Shown here: piece after piece, positions 1 to 6,833 of the stretch
How the letters are laid out: each line of letters opens with the position of its first letter
How positions within the stretch are numbered: the stretch's first letter is position 1
Assembly: GCA_030622775.1 (NCBI GenBank)
Contig: JAUXFS010000038.1
Span: forward strand, 1 to 9,178
Source: Rhodospirillales bacterium
GTDB taxonomy: Bacteria; Pseudomonadota; Alphaproteobacteria; Rhodospirillales; Defluviicoccaceae
Direction of reading: 5' to 3'
DNA length: 9,178 nucleotides
Program-made: the position numbers and the translations under genes
The notes under the pieces: generated by a model
The model's input: only the letters and a program-made list of their open reading frames with translations
The model's database searches: none
Told to the model about the DNA's origin: nothing

Positions 1-687
1 GGTCAGCGACTTCACCCGCCGGGGATCCGCCAGCCCCAGTTCGAGGGCGACGGCGGCGCCGAGCGAATGGCCCACCAGGTGCGCCGGTTCCATGGCCAGC
101 GCGTCGAGGAAGTCGCCGAGCGCCCCGGTCATCGCCGCGATGTCGCCCGCCCCCACCTCCTTGGTCGAGCCGCCGTGGCCGGGCAGGTCCACGGCGTAGA
201 CGGAATGGTCCCCGGCCAGCGCCGGCTGGTTGAACAGCCAGTTGTCGAGGCCGGCGCCGAAGCCGTGGACGAGGACCAGCGGCGGGCCCGCGCCGTCCCC
301 CATCCGCAGATAGCGCAGCCGGCGGCCGCCGGCCTCCACCGTCTGCGGCTCCGGCGCCTCTGCCTCGGCCTCGGCGGCGTGAACGGCGAACTCGTCCTGG
401 AAGCGGGCGACGAACGCGTCGATCTCGGCGTCCGTCACCGCCCCGTCGGCAACCACCGCCAGCAGCCCGCCGACCGCCACCGTCTCGCCCTCGGCGGCGA
501 TCCGCCGGCGCAGGGCGCCGGCTACCGGCGACTCGTAGACGCTGGTGATCTTGGTGGTCTCGATGTCGGCGAGATCGTCGCCGGCCGCCACCTCATCGCC
601 CTCGTCCACGTACCAGGCGGCGACCAAGCCCTCGGTCATCGACAGCCCCCACTTGGGCATGGTCACCGGCCGGATGGCGTCGGTCAT
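1..687 (-). CDS. acoC: Acetoin dehydrogenase E2-like protein: lipoyl domain fused to alpha/beta-hydrolase (C-terminus beyond window)
   Basis: The first 229 residues are present; the gene runs off the left edge. Residues about 5-80 form a biotinyl/lipoyl domain, with the expected lipoylated lysine K46 in the motif ETTKI. A charged Ala/Glu-rich linker follows (about 100-118). From about residue 120 there is an alpha/beta-hydrolase fold, with the oxyanion HGFGAG (141-146) and the nucleophile elbow GHSLG (Ser208). The remaining catalytic residues lie outside the window. No peripheral-subunit-binding or classical acyltransferase domain lies between the two parts, which is the AcoC layout and not that of PDH E2. 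In AcoC systems this subunit accepts the acetyl group from E1 and transfers it to CoA. The ATG at 687 shares one base with the TGA of the upstream E1-beta gene (TGATG), so translation is probably coupled. The call is firm as lipoyl-hydrolase E2; acetoin as substrate is inferred from the partner subunits. Confidence 0.88.
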   Translation of the reverse strand, partial: MTDAIRPVTMPKWGLSMTEGLVAAWYVDEGDEVAAGDDLADIETTKITSVYESPVAGALRRRIAAEGETVAVGGLLAVVADGAVTDAEIDAFVARFQDEFAVHAAEAEAEAPEPQTVEAGGRRLRYLRMGDGAGPPLVLVHGFGAGLDNWLFNQPALAGDHSVYAVDLPGHGGSTKEVGAGDIAAMTGALGDFLDALAMEPAHLVGHSLGAAVALELGLADPRRVKSLT

Positions 688-1697
688 CAGCCGCGCCCCG
701 CGACCTCGCGCACCGCCGCCTCGATCTTCTCCGGCGTCGGGATGTAGAGGTCCTCGAGATCGGGGGAGAACGGCACCGGGGTATGCGGCGCGGTCACCAT
801 CCTGATCGGCGCCTTGAGCGCGTCGAAGGCGTTCTCGGCGACCAGCGCGGCGATGTCGCTGGCCATCGAGCAGCGGGGATTGGCCTCGTCGACCACCACC
901 AGCCGCCCGGTGTCGGCGACGCACTCGAGGATCGTCTCGGTGTCCAGCGGCGAGGTCGTCCGCGGGTCGACGACGGTGCAACCAATGCCGTCCCCCGCGA
1001 GTGAATCCGCCACCTGGTTGGCGAGCTTGACCATCCGGCCAAAGGCGACGATGGTCACGTCGTCGCCCTCGCGGGTCAGGTTGGCCTCGCCGAACGGGAT
1101 GGTGTAGGACTCGTCGGGCACCTCTTCTTCGTCGTCGTACATCACCTTGTGCTCGAAGAAGATCACCGGGTCGTCGTCGCGGATCGACTGGATCATCAGC
1201 CCCTTGGCCTCGTACGGCGACGACGGGATCACCACCTTGAGCCCGGGGAAGTGGGTGAACACCGGATAGAGGCACTGACTGTGCTGGCTCGCCGCCCGGA
1301 AACCGGCGCCGAACATGGTGCGGATGACCAGCGGCGTCACCGCCTTGCCGCCGAACATGTAGCGGAACTTGCCGGCCTGGTTGTAGATCTGGTCGAGGCA
1401 GACCCCCATGAAGTCGACGAACATCAGCTCGGCGACCGGCCTGAGACCGGTGGCCGCGGCGCCGACGGCGGCGCCGATGAAGGCGCTCTCGGTGATCGGG
1501 GTGTCGAGCACCCGCTCGCGGCCGAACTCGGGCATCAGCCCCTTGGTCACCCCGAGCACGCCGCCCCAGGCGTCGTCCTCGCCGGGCGCGCCCATGCCGC
1601 CGGCGTTGTCCTCGCCCATGACGATGACGGTGGGATCGCGGCGCATCTCCTGGGCGATCGCCTCGTTGATGGCCATGCGGAAGGTTTTCTTCGCCAT
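687..1697 (-). CDS. acoB: Acetoin dehydrogenase E1 component, beta subunit (TPP-dependent)
   Basis: This 336-residue protein has the usual AcoB/PdhB length. It pairs with the alpha subunit to form the thiamine-diphosphate-dependent E1, which cleaves acetoin (or a related 2-oxo compound) and passes the acyl unit to lipoyl-E2. The N-terminal pyrimidine-binding transketolase-like domain covers about residues 5-180. It includes MGED (27-30), the TPITESAF segment with the conserved cofactor-activating Glu70, and the QHSQ motif (138-141). The C-terminal transketolase domain starts near residue 205 and contains VDPRTTSPLD and the TAPHTPVPF motif typical of AcoB. The ATG at 1697 is preceded by a near-perfect Shine-Dalgarno site. 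The gene lies 12 bp after E1-alpha and overlaps E2 by one base, so the three form one transcription unit. Overall sequence character fits AcoB better than pyruvate or branched-chain E1-beta. Confidence 0.92.
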   Translation of the reverse strand: MAKKTFRMAINEAIAQEMRRDPTVIVMGEDNAGGMGAPGEDDAWGGVLGVTKGLMPEFGRERVLDTPITESAFIGAAVGAAATGLRPVAELMFVDFMGVCLDQIYNQAGKFRYMFGGKAVTPLVIRTMFGAGFRAASQHSQCLYPVFTHFPGLKVVIPSSPYEAKGLMIQSIRDDDPVIFFEHKVMYDDEEEVPDESYTIPFGEANLTREGDDVTIVAFGRMVKLANQVADSLAGDGIGCTVVDPRTTSPLDTETILECVADTGRLVVVDEANPRCSMASDIAALVAENAFDALKAPIRMVTAPHTPVPFSPDLEDLYIPTPEKIEAAVREVAGRG

Positions 1698-1704
1698 GAT
1701 ATCG

Positions 1705-1711
1705 CCCTCCT
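1705..1711 (-). promoter_or_regulatory. Ribosome binding site of E1-beta
   Basis: On the minus strand this reads AGGAGGG, seven bases before the ATG at 1697. It overlaps the TAG stop of E1-alpha (1710-1712), so ribosomes finishing E1-alpha would end on the initiation site of E1-beta. That fits equimolar alpha and beta subunits. Confidence 0.8.
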
Positions 1712-2693
1712 AATAGGAAACGTAGACGTCGGTGGTGAGGTCGGCGAGCGTCGGCGCCGGCGCCGCCTTGGACGCGGCGACGGCGCCGTCGATGATCAGC
1801 GCCACCTCCCGGTCGATGTCGTCGAGCTGGCCGGACTCGATCAGCCCGGCCTCGCTCACCCGCTTGCGGAACAGAGCTAAGCTGTCCCGCTCGGCGCGCA
1901 GCCTGTCCACCTCGCCCTCGCCGCGATAGGTCATCGCGTCGCCCTCGAAGTGGCCGTAGTAGCGGTTGAGACAGACATGGATCAGGCTCGGCCCGTCGCC
2001 GGCGCGGGCGCGGTCGATCGCCTCCTTGGCCGCGTCGTAGACCTCGAAGAAGTCGTGGCCGTCGACCCGCCGGCCGGGCATGCCGAACGCCTCGGCCCGC
2101 TTCAACTGATCGCCGGCGACCGCCCAGCCGCTCGCCGTCGACTCGGCGTAGCCGTTGTCCTCGACGACGAAGACCGCCGGCAGGTTCCAAACCCGGGCGA
2201 GATTGTAGGATTCGAGGGTGGTGCCCTGGTTGGAGCCGCCGTCGCCGACGAAGCCGACCGCGACGCCGCCGGTCTTCAGGGTCTTGGCGGAAAGCGCCGC
2301 CCCGCACACCAGCGGCGGGCCGCCGCCGACGATGCCGTTGGCGCCCATCATCCCCTTGGCGAGATCGGCGATGTGCATCGACCCGCCCTTGCCGCCGCAC
2401 AGGCCGTCGCGGCGGCCATAGATCTCCATCATCATCCCGGTGACGTCGCAACCCTTGGCGATACAATGGCCGTGACCGCGGTGGGTGCTGGCGATGCGGT
2501 CCTTGTCTTCCAGGTCCAAGCACACGCCAATCGCCGACGCTTCCTCGCCGGCATAGAGGTGCACGAACCCCGGGATCGTCCCGGCGGCGAATTCGTCATG
2601 CACCCGTTCCTCGAAATCGCGGATGGTCCGCATACCGCGATAGGCCCGGAGCAACTCCTCCCGGCTCAACTGCATTCCACGACTGAGCTGCAT
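1710..2693 (-). CDS. acoA: Acetoin dehydrogenase E1 component, alpha subunit (TPP-dependent)
   Basis: This 327-residue protein has the usual AcoA length. It carries the thiamine-diphosphate motif, with GDG at 150-152 and the matching EDN ending at Asn180. Other family landmarks are the HRGHGH stretch (71-76), the GGKGGSMH segment near 100-107 and FVHLYAGEEA near 43-52. With E1-beta it forms the decarboxylating or carboligase-type E1 that supplies acetyl units to the lipoyl-E2 at the left edge. The frame stays open upstream to 2894, but that stretch is basic, low-complexity and unlike the family. I chose the ATG at 2693 because a strong purine-rich ribosome site sits just before it. A second in-frame ATG lies 18 bases further in (2675), giving a duplicated MQLSRG/MQLSRE start. 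First gene of the minus-strand operon, divergent from the AOR operon. Acetoin as substrate is inferred from AcoA-like features. Confidence 0.9.
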   Translation of the reverse strand: MQLSRGMQLSREELLRAYRGMRTIRDFEERVHDEFAAGTIPGFVHLYAGEEASAIGVCLDLEDKDRIASTHRGHGHCIAKGCDVTGMMMEIYGRRDGLCGGKGGSMHIADLAKGMMGANGIVGGGPPLVCGAALSAKTLKTGGVAVGFVGDGGSNQGTTLESYNLARVWNLPAVFVVEDNGYAESTASGWAVAGDQLKRAEAFGMPGRRVDGHDFFEVYDAAKEAIDRARAGDGPSLIHVCLNRYYGHFEGDAMTYRGEGEVDRLRAERDSLALFRKRVSEAGLIESGQLDDIDREVALIIDGAVAASKAAPAPTLADLTTDVYVSY

Positions 2694-2695
2694 GG

Positions 2696-2704
2696 CTCCC
2701 TCCC
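2696..2704 (-). promoter_or_regulatory. Ribosome binding site of E1-alpha
   Basis: On the minus strand this reads GGGAGGGAG, ending two bases before the ATG at 2693; its GGGAGG core is five bases away. It supports 2693 over the in-frame ATG at 2675 and over the long upstream open frame. The same nine-base string precedes the divergent polyferredoxin gene. Confidence 0.7.
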
Positions 2705-2946
2705 TAGATCTGTTGAATGGTTGTGGTTGTTTTAGGGGAAGGGTATCGGAAGATCGGGTTGAACGGCAACAGGTTCTCGCGCCGATTGTTCGATTGGCCC
2801 GGGAACGAGGGATCCGGAGAAACGAACTTCGAACGCGCGACGCGGAGGGCGGTCGAAGGCGGATCGGCGGCTTCCCCGTATTTGCGACTTTCAATCAATT
2901 GCGTTGGGGTCGGGGGAGGTGCTAGGCTTCGGTCAATGAGAATTGG

Positions 2947-2963
2947 CGGGCGCCTTTTTGCAT
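2947..2963 (+). promoter_or_regulatory. Candidate sigma-54 (-24/-12) promoter for the AOR operon
   Basis: The plus strand has GG at 2948-2949, exactly ten bases, then GC at 2960-2961 within TTTTTGCAT. The -12 part matches the TTGCA consensus well. The -24 part (CGGGCGC against TGGCACG) matches only at the invariant GG. A start site about 12 bases downstream would leave a leader of roughly 27 bases before the ATG at 3000, with room for the ribosome site. Sigma-54 control is known for aco operons and several aromatic pathways, but here this rests on one imperfect match. Confidence 0.3.
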
Positions 2964-2983
2964 GGTGTTGGTTGTCTGCTTAT

Positions 2984-2993
2984 GGGGAGGGAG
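2984..2993 (+). promoter_or_regulatory. Ribosome binding site of the polyferredoxin gene
   Basis: GGGGAGGGAG ends six bases before the ATG at 3000. It decides the start: the in-frame ATGs at 2943 and 2982 lack such a site, and the one at 2982 overlaps it. Confidence 0.8.
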
Positions 2994-2999
2994 ACGTTA

Positions 3000-3491
3000 A
3001 TGCAGAAGTCTTTGCACATTGATCCCGGCAAGTGCACCAACTGCCTTCAGTGTGAGTTGGCCTGTTCGTATGACAACGAGGGGGTTTTCAATCCGGCGAA
3101 GTCTCGGATCAAGGTATTCACCTTTCACGACGAGGGTCGTTTTGTTCCGTACACCTGCACCCAGTGCGCCGAGGCGTGGTGCATGCAGGCGTGTCCGGTG
3201 GACGCGATCAGCCTTGACGCGGCGACCGGCGCGAAGGTGGTTTCGGAATGGTTGTGCGTTGGCTGCAAGGTGTGCACGATCGCCTGTCCGTTCGGCACGG
3301 TGAACTACAACGCGGATTCGGGCAAGGTGATCAAGTGTGATCTGTGCGGCGGCGATCCGGAGTGCGCCAAGGCGTGTCCGACCGAGGCGATTACTTACAT
3401 CGACGCCAACTGGACGGGGTTGGACCGGATGCGCCAGTGGGCGGCGCGGACGGATGCCGGCTCTGGTGCCGGCGCCTCGGCGTCGGCCTGA
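3000..3491 (+). CDS. aorA: Four-cluster [4Fe-4S] polyferredoxin, electron-transfer subunit of aldehyde oxidoreductase (AorA-like)
   Basis: This 163-residue cytoplasmic protein has no signal peptide and contains 16 cysteines in four groups: C12/15/18/22, C53/56/61/65, C86/89/92/96 and C113/116/122/126. That is the HycB/NarH-like pattern for four [4Fe-4S] clusters, with CPVDAI and CPTEAI repeats. In tungsten AORs of the Aromatoleum type, this subunit passes electrons between the catalytic subunit and the FAD subunit. It is followed after 15 bp by the catalytic gene, which supports that role. The C-terminal stretch after residue 135 keeps a Trp-rich segment and ends in a Gly/Ala/Ser tail (about 152-163) of unknown function. 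The start at 3000 is set by the strong ribosome site. Its codons use more T endings than the genes downstream. The cluster count is read directly from the sequence; the partner assignment is inferred from gene order and family. Confidence 0.9.
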   Translation: MQKSLHIDPGKCTNCLQCELACSYDNEGVFNPAKSRIKVFTFHDEGRFVPYTCTQCAEAWCMQACPVDAISLDAATGAKVVSEWLCVGCKVCTIACPFGTVNYNADSGKVIKCDLCGGDPECAKACPTEAITYIDANWTGLDRMRQWAARTDAGSGAGASASA

Positions 3492-3492
3492 C

Positions 3493-3499
3493 GGGAGGG
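3493..3499 (+). promoter_or_regulatory. Ribosome binding site of the AOR catalytic subunit
   Basis: GGGAGGG lies seven bases before the ATG at 3507. The in-frame TTG at 3501 would be only one base away from it, so ATG at 3507 is the better start. Confidence 0.7.
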
Positions 3500-3506
3500 T
3501 TTGGAG

Positions 3507-5354
3507 ATGGCATGGGCAAGGAAGGTCCTGCGAGTCGACCTGAATGCGGGGACCTGCACCGACGAGGCGCTCAACATGGATTGGGCGAGGCGTTATTTGG
3601 GCCAGCGCGGTCTGGCGACCAAGTATCTGGTGGAGGAGACCGACCCCAGGGTCGATCCGTTGGCGCCGGAGAACAAGATGATCATGGCGACGGGGCCGTT
3701 GACCGGGACCTGCGCGTCGACGGCGGGGCGTTATTCGGTGATCACCAAGGGGGCGCTCACCGGGGCGATCGCGTGTTCGAACTCGGGCGGGTTCTTCGGC
3801 AACGAGATGAAGAACGCCGGCTACGACATGATCATCTTCGAGGGGAAGTCGCCTAAACCGGTGTATCTGCTGGTCCGGAACGGCGATGCCCGGCTCGTCG
3901 ACGCGGGCGAGTTGTGGGGGGCGTCGTGCTGGGATACCGAGGAGCGGATCAAGGCGGCCCATCAGGACCCGCTGATCCGGGTGGCCTCGATCGGGGTCGC
4001 CGGTGAGCGCGGGGTGAAGTACGCGGCCATCGTCAACGACATGCACCGCGCCGCCGGGCGTTCCGGGGTCGGCGCGGTGATGGGCTCGAAGAACCTCAAG
4101 GCGGTGGCGATCCGCGGCACCCTCGGGGTCAAGGTCGACGACTTCGCGGCGTTCATGGCGGCGACGGCGGCGGGCAAGAAGGTGCTGGCCGACAACGCGG
4201 TGACCGGCCAGGGCCTCCCCACCTACGGCACCCAGGTTTTGATGAACGTGGTCAACGAGACCGGGGCGCTGCCGACGCGCAACCACCAGGGTGTCCAGTT
4301 CGAGGGCGCGCACGCCATTTCGGGCGAGGCGATGCACGAGAAGCGGGCATCGGACGGCAAGTCCAACCTGATCACCAACAACGCGTGCTTTGCCTGCACC
4401 ATCGCCTGCGGCCGGATCTCGGCGATCGAGCGGACCCACTACACGGTGGTCGACCGGCCGCAATACCAGAAGGCGTCGGGCGGTCTCGAGTACGAGGCGG
4501 CGTGGGCGCTGGGGGCGGCGACGGGGGTGAGCGATCTCGATGCGTGCACGTTCGCCAACTTCATCTGCAACGAGCAGGGGTTCGATCCGATCTCGTTCGG
4601 GGCGACGGTGGGGGCGGCGATGGAGCTGTTCGAGATCGGCGCGATCACCACCAAGGAGACCGGCGGCATCGAGCTCAAGTTCGGCAACGTCCATGCGCTG
4701 ACCGAGCTTGCCGAGCTGACCGGCCGCGGCGAGGGTTTCGGCGCCGAGATCGGTCTCGGCTCGAAGCGGTTGTGCGAGAAGTACGGTCATCCCGAGCTGT
4801 CGATGCAGGTCAAGGGCCAGGAGTTCCCGGCCTATGATTCGCGCGGCATCCAGGGGATGGGGCTGGCCTACGCGACGTCGAACCGGGGTGCCTGTCATTT
4901 GCGCGGCTACACGGTGGCGTCGGAGATCCTCGGGGTTCCGGAGAAGACCGATCCGTTGGCGACCGAGGGCAAGGGAGGGCTGGTCAAGGCGTTCCAGGAC
5001 GCGACGGCGGCGGTGGATTCGGCCGGCATCTGCGTGTTCACCACGTTCGCGTGGACGCTCGACGACATCGCGCCGCAGATCGACGCGGCGTGCGAGGGCG
5101 AGTGGACGCCGGAGACCCTGCTCGAGGTCGGCGAGCGGGTGTGGAACCTGGAGCGCCGCTACAATCTCGGCGCCGGGTTCACCGACAAGGACGACACCCT
5201 GCCCAAACGGCTGCTCAAGGAGGCGGCGAAGACCGGCCCGGCGAAGGGCCTGGTCAACGGACTGGATAAGATGCTTCCGGAATACTACCAGCTTCGCGGC
5301 TGGACGACGGAGGGCATCCCGACCAACGAGACGCTGCAGCGGCTGGCGTTGTAG
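3507..5354 (+). CDS. aorB: Tungsten-type aldehyde:ferredoxin oxidoreductase family, catalytic subunit (AorB-like)
   Basis: At 615 residues it matches the AOR family length (about 600-620). The enzyme oxidises aldehydes to carboxylic acids, or the reverse, at a tungsten site held by two pyranopterins, with a nearby [4Fe-4S] cluster. The N-terminal AFOR domain spans about residues 1-205. It includes the ATGPLTGT region and the AGRSGVGAVMGSKNLK signature (183-198). The cluster ligands are visible as C294-x2-C297-x3-C301, with the distant fourth ligand C509 in DSAGIC (505-509). The two pterin-binding loops are DSRGIQG (from D444) and DSAGIC. It is cytoplasmic, with no signal peptide. It lies 15 bp after the polyferredoxin and 10 bp before the FAD subunit, the AorABC order known from Aromatoleum. 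The substrate cannot be read from sequence, and molybdenum cannot be strictly excluded. The family assignment is very secure. Confidence 0.95.
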   Translation: MAWARKVLRVDLNAGTCTDEALNMDWARRYLGQRGLATKYLVEETDPRVDPLAPENKMIMATGPLTGTCASTAGRYSVITKGALTGAIACSNSGGFFGNEMKNAGYDMIIFEGKSPKPVYLLVRNGDARLVDAGELWGASCWDTEERIKAAHQDPLIRVASIGVAGERGVKYAAIVNDMHRAAGRSGVGAVMGSKNLKAVAIRGTLGVKVDDFAAFMAATAAGKKVLADNAVTGQGLPTYGTQVLMNVVNETGALPTRNHQGVQFEGAHAISGEAMHEKRASDGKSNLITNNACFACTIACGRISAIERTHYTVVDRPQYQKASGGLEYEAAWALGAATGVSDLDACTFANFICNEQGFDPISFGATVGAAMELFEIGAITTKETGGIELKFGNVHALTELAELTGRGEGFGAEIGLGSKRLCEKYGHPELSMQVKGQEFPAYDSRGIQGMGLAYATSNRGACHLRGYTVASEILGVPEKTDPLATEGKGGLVKAFQDATAAVDSAGICVFTTFAWTLDDIAPQIDAACEGEWTPETLLEVGERVWNLERRYNLGAGFTDKDDTLPKRLLKEAAKTGPAKGLVNGLDKMLPEYYQLRGWTTEGIPTNETLQRLAL

Positions 5355-5364
5355 GCGGCGGCCG

Positions 5365-6792
5365 ATGTTCGGTTGGCTGCGCAGCCTGTTCGGCGCGGGA
5401 CCGGCGCCGGCGGACGAGAGAGTGGAGAGACCGGCGGCGCCAGTGGCGAAAGCGCCGGCGGCAATGGCACCGGAGACAACAATGGCCACAACGGCGGAAG
5501 CCTCCGGTGACGATGGCGGGCGCGACGATGGTGCGCGCTACGTGATCGTCGGCGCCGGTCCGGCCGGGGTGATCGCCGCCGAGACGCTGCGCGCCGCCGA
5601 TCCCGACGGCGACGTGCTGATCGTCCACGGCGAGGACGGTCCGCCCTACTCCAGGATGGCGATCCCCTATTACCTCACCGGGATGATCGACGAGGCCGGC
5701 ACCACGCTGCGCAAGGCGGCGGATCACTACGACGATCTCGGGATCCGCATCCGCCACGGCCGGGTCGAGCGGGTGTTGGCCGACGACGGCCGGCTGGCGC
5801 TGGCCGGCGGCGGGTCGGTGACGTTCGAGCGGCTGTTGGTGGCGACCGGGGCGACCCCGATCCGGCCGCAGATCGAGGGTCTCGATCTGCCCGGGGTGCA
5901 CCCGTGCTGGACCCTCGAGGACGCCCGCGACATCGTCCGGCTGGCCGAACCGGGATCGCGCGTGGTGCTGCTCGGCGCCGGGTTCATCGGCTGCATCATC
6001 CTCGAGGCGCTGGTCAAGCGCGGGGTCGAGCTGACGGTGGTCGAGATGGGCGACCGGATGGTACCCCGGATGCTCGACGCCACCGCCGGCGGGATGCTCA
6101 AGCGGTGGTGCGAGGGCAAGGGGATCAAGGTGCTGACCTCGACCAGCATCACCCGGATCGAACCGGCCACGGACGCGGCGGCAGAAGGCGGCGGCCTCGC
6201 CGTCGAGCTCAGCGGCGGCGAGACGGTGCCGGCGCATCTGGTGGTGGTCGCCGCCGGGGTGCGCGCCAACATGGCGATGCTCGACGGCGCCGGCATCGAC
6301 ACCGACCAGGGGGTCCTGGTCGACCACCATCTGCGCTCCAGCCATCCCCGGGTCTATGCCGCCGGCGACGTCGCCCAGGGGCCGGACTTCTCCACCGGCG
6401 GGTTCTCGGTGCACGCGGTGCAGCCGACCGCCGTCGATCACGGCCGCATCGCCGCGCTCAACATGGCCGGCGGCGATGCGCCGTACAAGGGCAGCCTGGT
6501 GATGAACGTGCTCGACACCCTCGGCCTGGTGTCGTGCTCCTTCGGCCGCTGGCAGGGAGCCGACGGCGGCGAACAGGCGGAGCGGATCGACCAGGACGCC
6601 TACAAGTACATCAACCTGCGGTTCGAGGACGACAAGCTGGTCGGGGCGATCACCTTGGGACGAACCGACTGGGTCGGGGTGGTGCGCGGGCTGATCCAGA
6701 CCGAGGTGGCGCTGGGCCCATGGAAGGACAAGCTGATCGCCGACCCGCACCGGGTGATGGAGGCCTACCTCGCCCGGGTCGGGACGGCATGA
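5365..6792 (+). CDS. aorC: FAD/NAD(P)-dependent oxidoreductase subunit of the AOR complex (AorC-like)
   Basis: This 475-residue pyridine-nucleotide-disulfide-type flavoprotein probably links the AOR polyferredoxin to NAD(H). The FAD-binding Rossmann motif is VGAGPAG (62-68), the ATG motif lies near 159-165, the second NAD(P)-binding motif is LGAGFIG (203-209), and the second FAD motif is YAAGDVA (331-337). No CxxxxC redox-active disulfide follows the first motif, so it is not a classical disulfide reductase; it resembles NADH-dependent rubredoxin or nitrite reductase flavoproteins. The first 57 or so residues are an addition: an amphipathic MFGWLRSLFG start, then an Ala/Pro-rich linker. I used the ATG at 5365 (10 bp after aorB), but it has a weak ribosome site. 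The in-frame ATG at 5482, with GGAG six bases upstream, is a real alternative that would remove 39 residues. The assignment to the AOR complex comes from operon position and family. Confidence 0.88.
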   Translation: MFGWLRSLFGAGPAPADERVERPAAPVAKAPAAMAPETTMATTAEASGDDGGRDDGARYVIVGAGPAGVIAAETLRAADPDGDVLIVHGEDGPPYSRMAIPYYLTGMIDEAGTTLRKAADHYDDLGIRIRHGRVERVLADDGRLALAGGGSVTFERLLVATGATPIRPQIEGLDLPGVHPCWTLEDARDIVRLAEPGSRVVLLGAGFIGCIILEALVKRGVELTVVEMGDRMVPRMLDATAGGMLKRWCEGKGIKVLTSTSITRIEPATDAAAEGGGLAVELSGGETVPAHLVVVAAGVRANMAMLDGAGIDTDQGVLVDHHLRSSHPRVYAAGDVAQGPDFSTGGFSVHAVQPTAVDHGRIAALNMAGGDAPYKGSLVMNVLDTLGLVSCSFGRWQGADGGEQAERIDQDAYKYINLRFEDDKLVGAITLGRTDWVGVVRGLIQTEVALGPWKDKLIADPHRVMEAYLARVGTA

Positions 6793-6833
6793 CCGCCGGG
6801 GACGCGACCACGAGTCCGACCGCGAGACAATGA
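6789..6833 (+). other. 14-codon minicistron overlapping the FAD-subunit stop and the MoaD start
   Basis: ATG at 6789 overlaps the TGA of the FAD subunit (ATGA), and the small frame MTAGDATTSPTARQ ends in a TGA that overlaps the MoaD ATG at 6830 (again ATGA). The 37 bp between the two genes are thus fully bridged by a frame with coupling overlaps at both ends. Whether it is translated cannot be told. It may carry ribosomes to MoaD, whose own ribosome site is weak, or it may be chance. Confidence 0.25.

Larger units (their letters stand above)
2694..2999. promoter_or_regulatory. Divergent intergenic regulatory region between the aco and AOR operons
   Basis: About 306 bp with no convincing gene separate the start codons of E1-alpha (minus) and the polyferredoxin (plus). 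Its composition is less GC-rich than the flanking genes, with T-rich stretches near 2710-2735 and 2951-2960 and an AT-rich patch near 2885-2900. It must hold the promoters of both operons. On the plus side there is a sigma-54-like element near 2947-2963. On the minus side the best sigma-70-like pair (TTGCCG at 2769-2764, then GATACC 16 bases later) is too weak to call. I found no strong inverted repeat that I would name an operator. Confidence 0.6.

Noticed and set aside
2742..2764. Sigma-70 promoter for the aco operon (TTGCCG, then GATACC on the minus strand)
   Set aside because: The -10 match is only three of six bases; similar pairs arise by chance in 300 bp.
2694..2894. Upstream extension of E1-alpha by 67 residues
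   Set aside because: The extra residues are basic and low-complexity and absent from the family; a strong ribosome site just before ATG 2693 sets the start there.
2945..2959. GGCG-GG-CGCC followed by five T as an intrinsic terminator
   Set aside because: The loop would be only two bases and the stem four, too small to be stable. The site lies just upstream of a gene start, and the T run is better explained as part of a possible -12 promoter element.
4834..5364. Upstream extension of the FAD-subunit frame into the AOR gene
   Set aside because: It is Arg-rich out-of-frame translation of AOR coding sequence; the family motifs begin only after 5365.
2997..5489. 830-codon open frame on the minus strand opposite the ferredoxin and AOR genes
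   Set aside because: It is Arg/Leu/His/Pro-rich, has no recognisable domain, and lies antisense to two genes with clear cysteine and cofactor motifs. Long antisense open frames are common in high-GC coding DNA.
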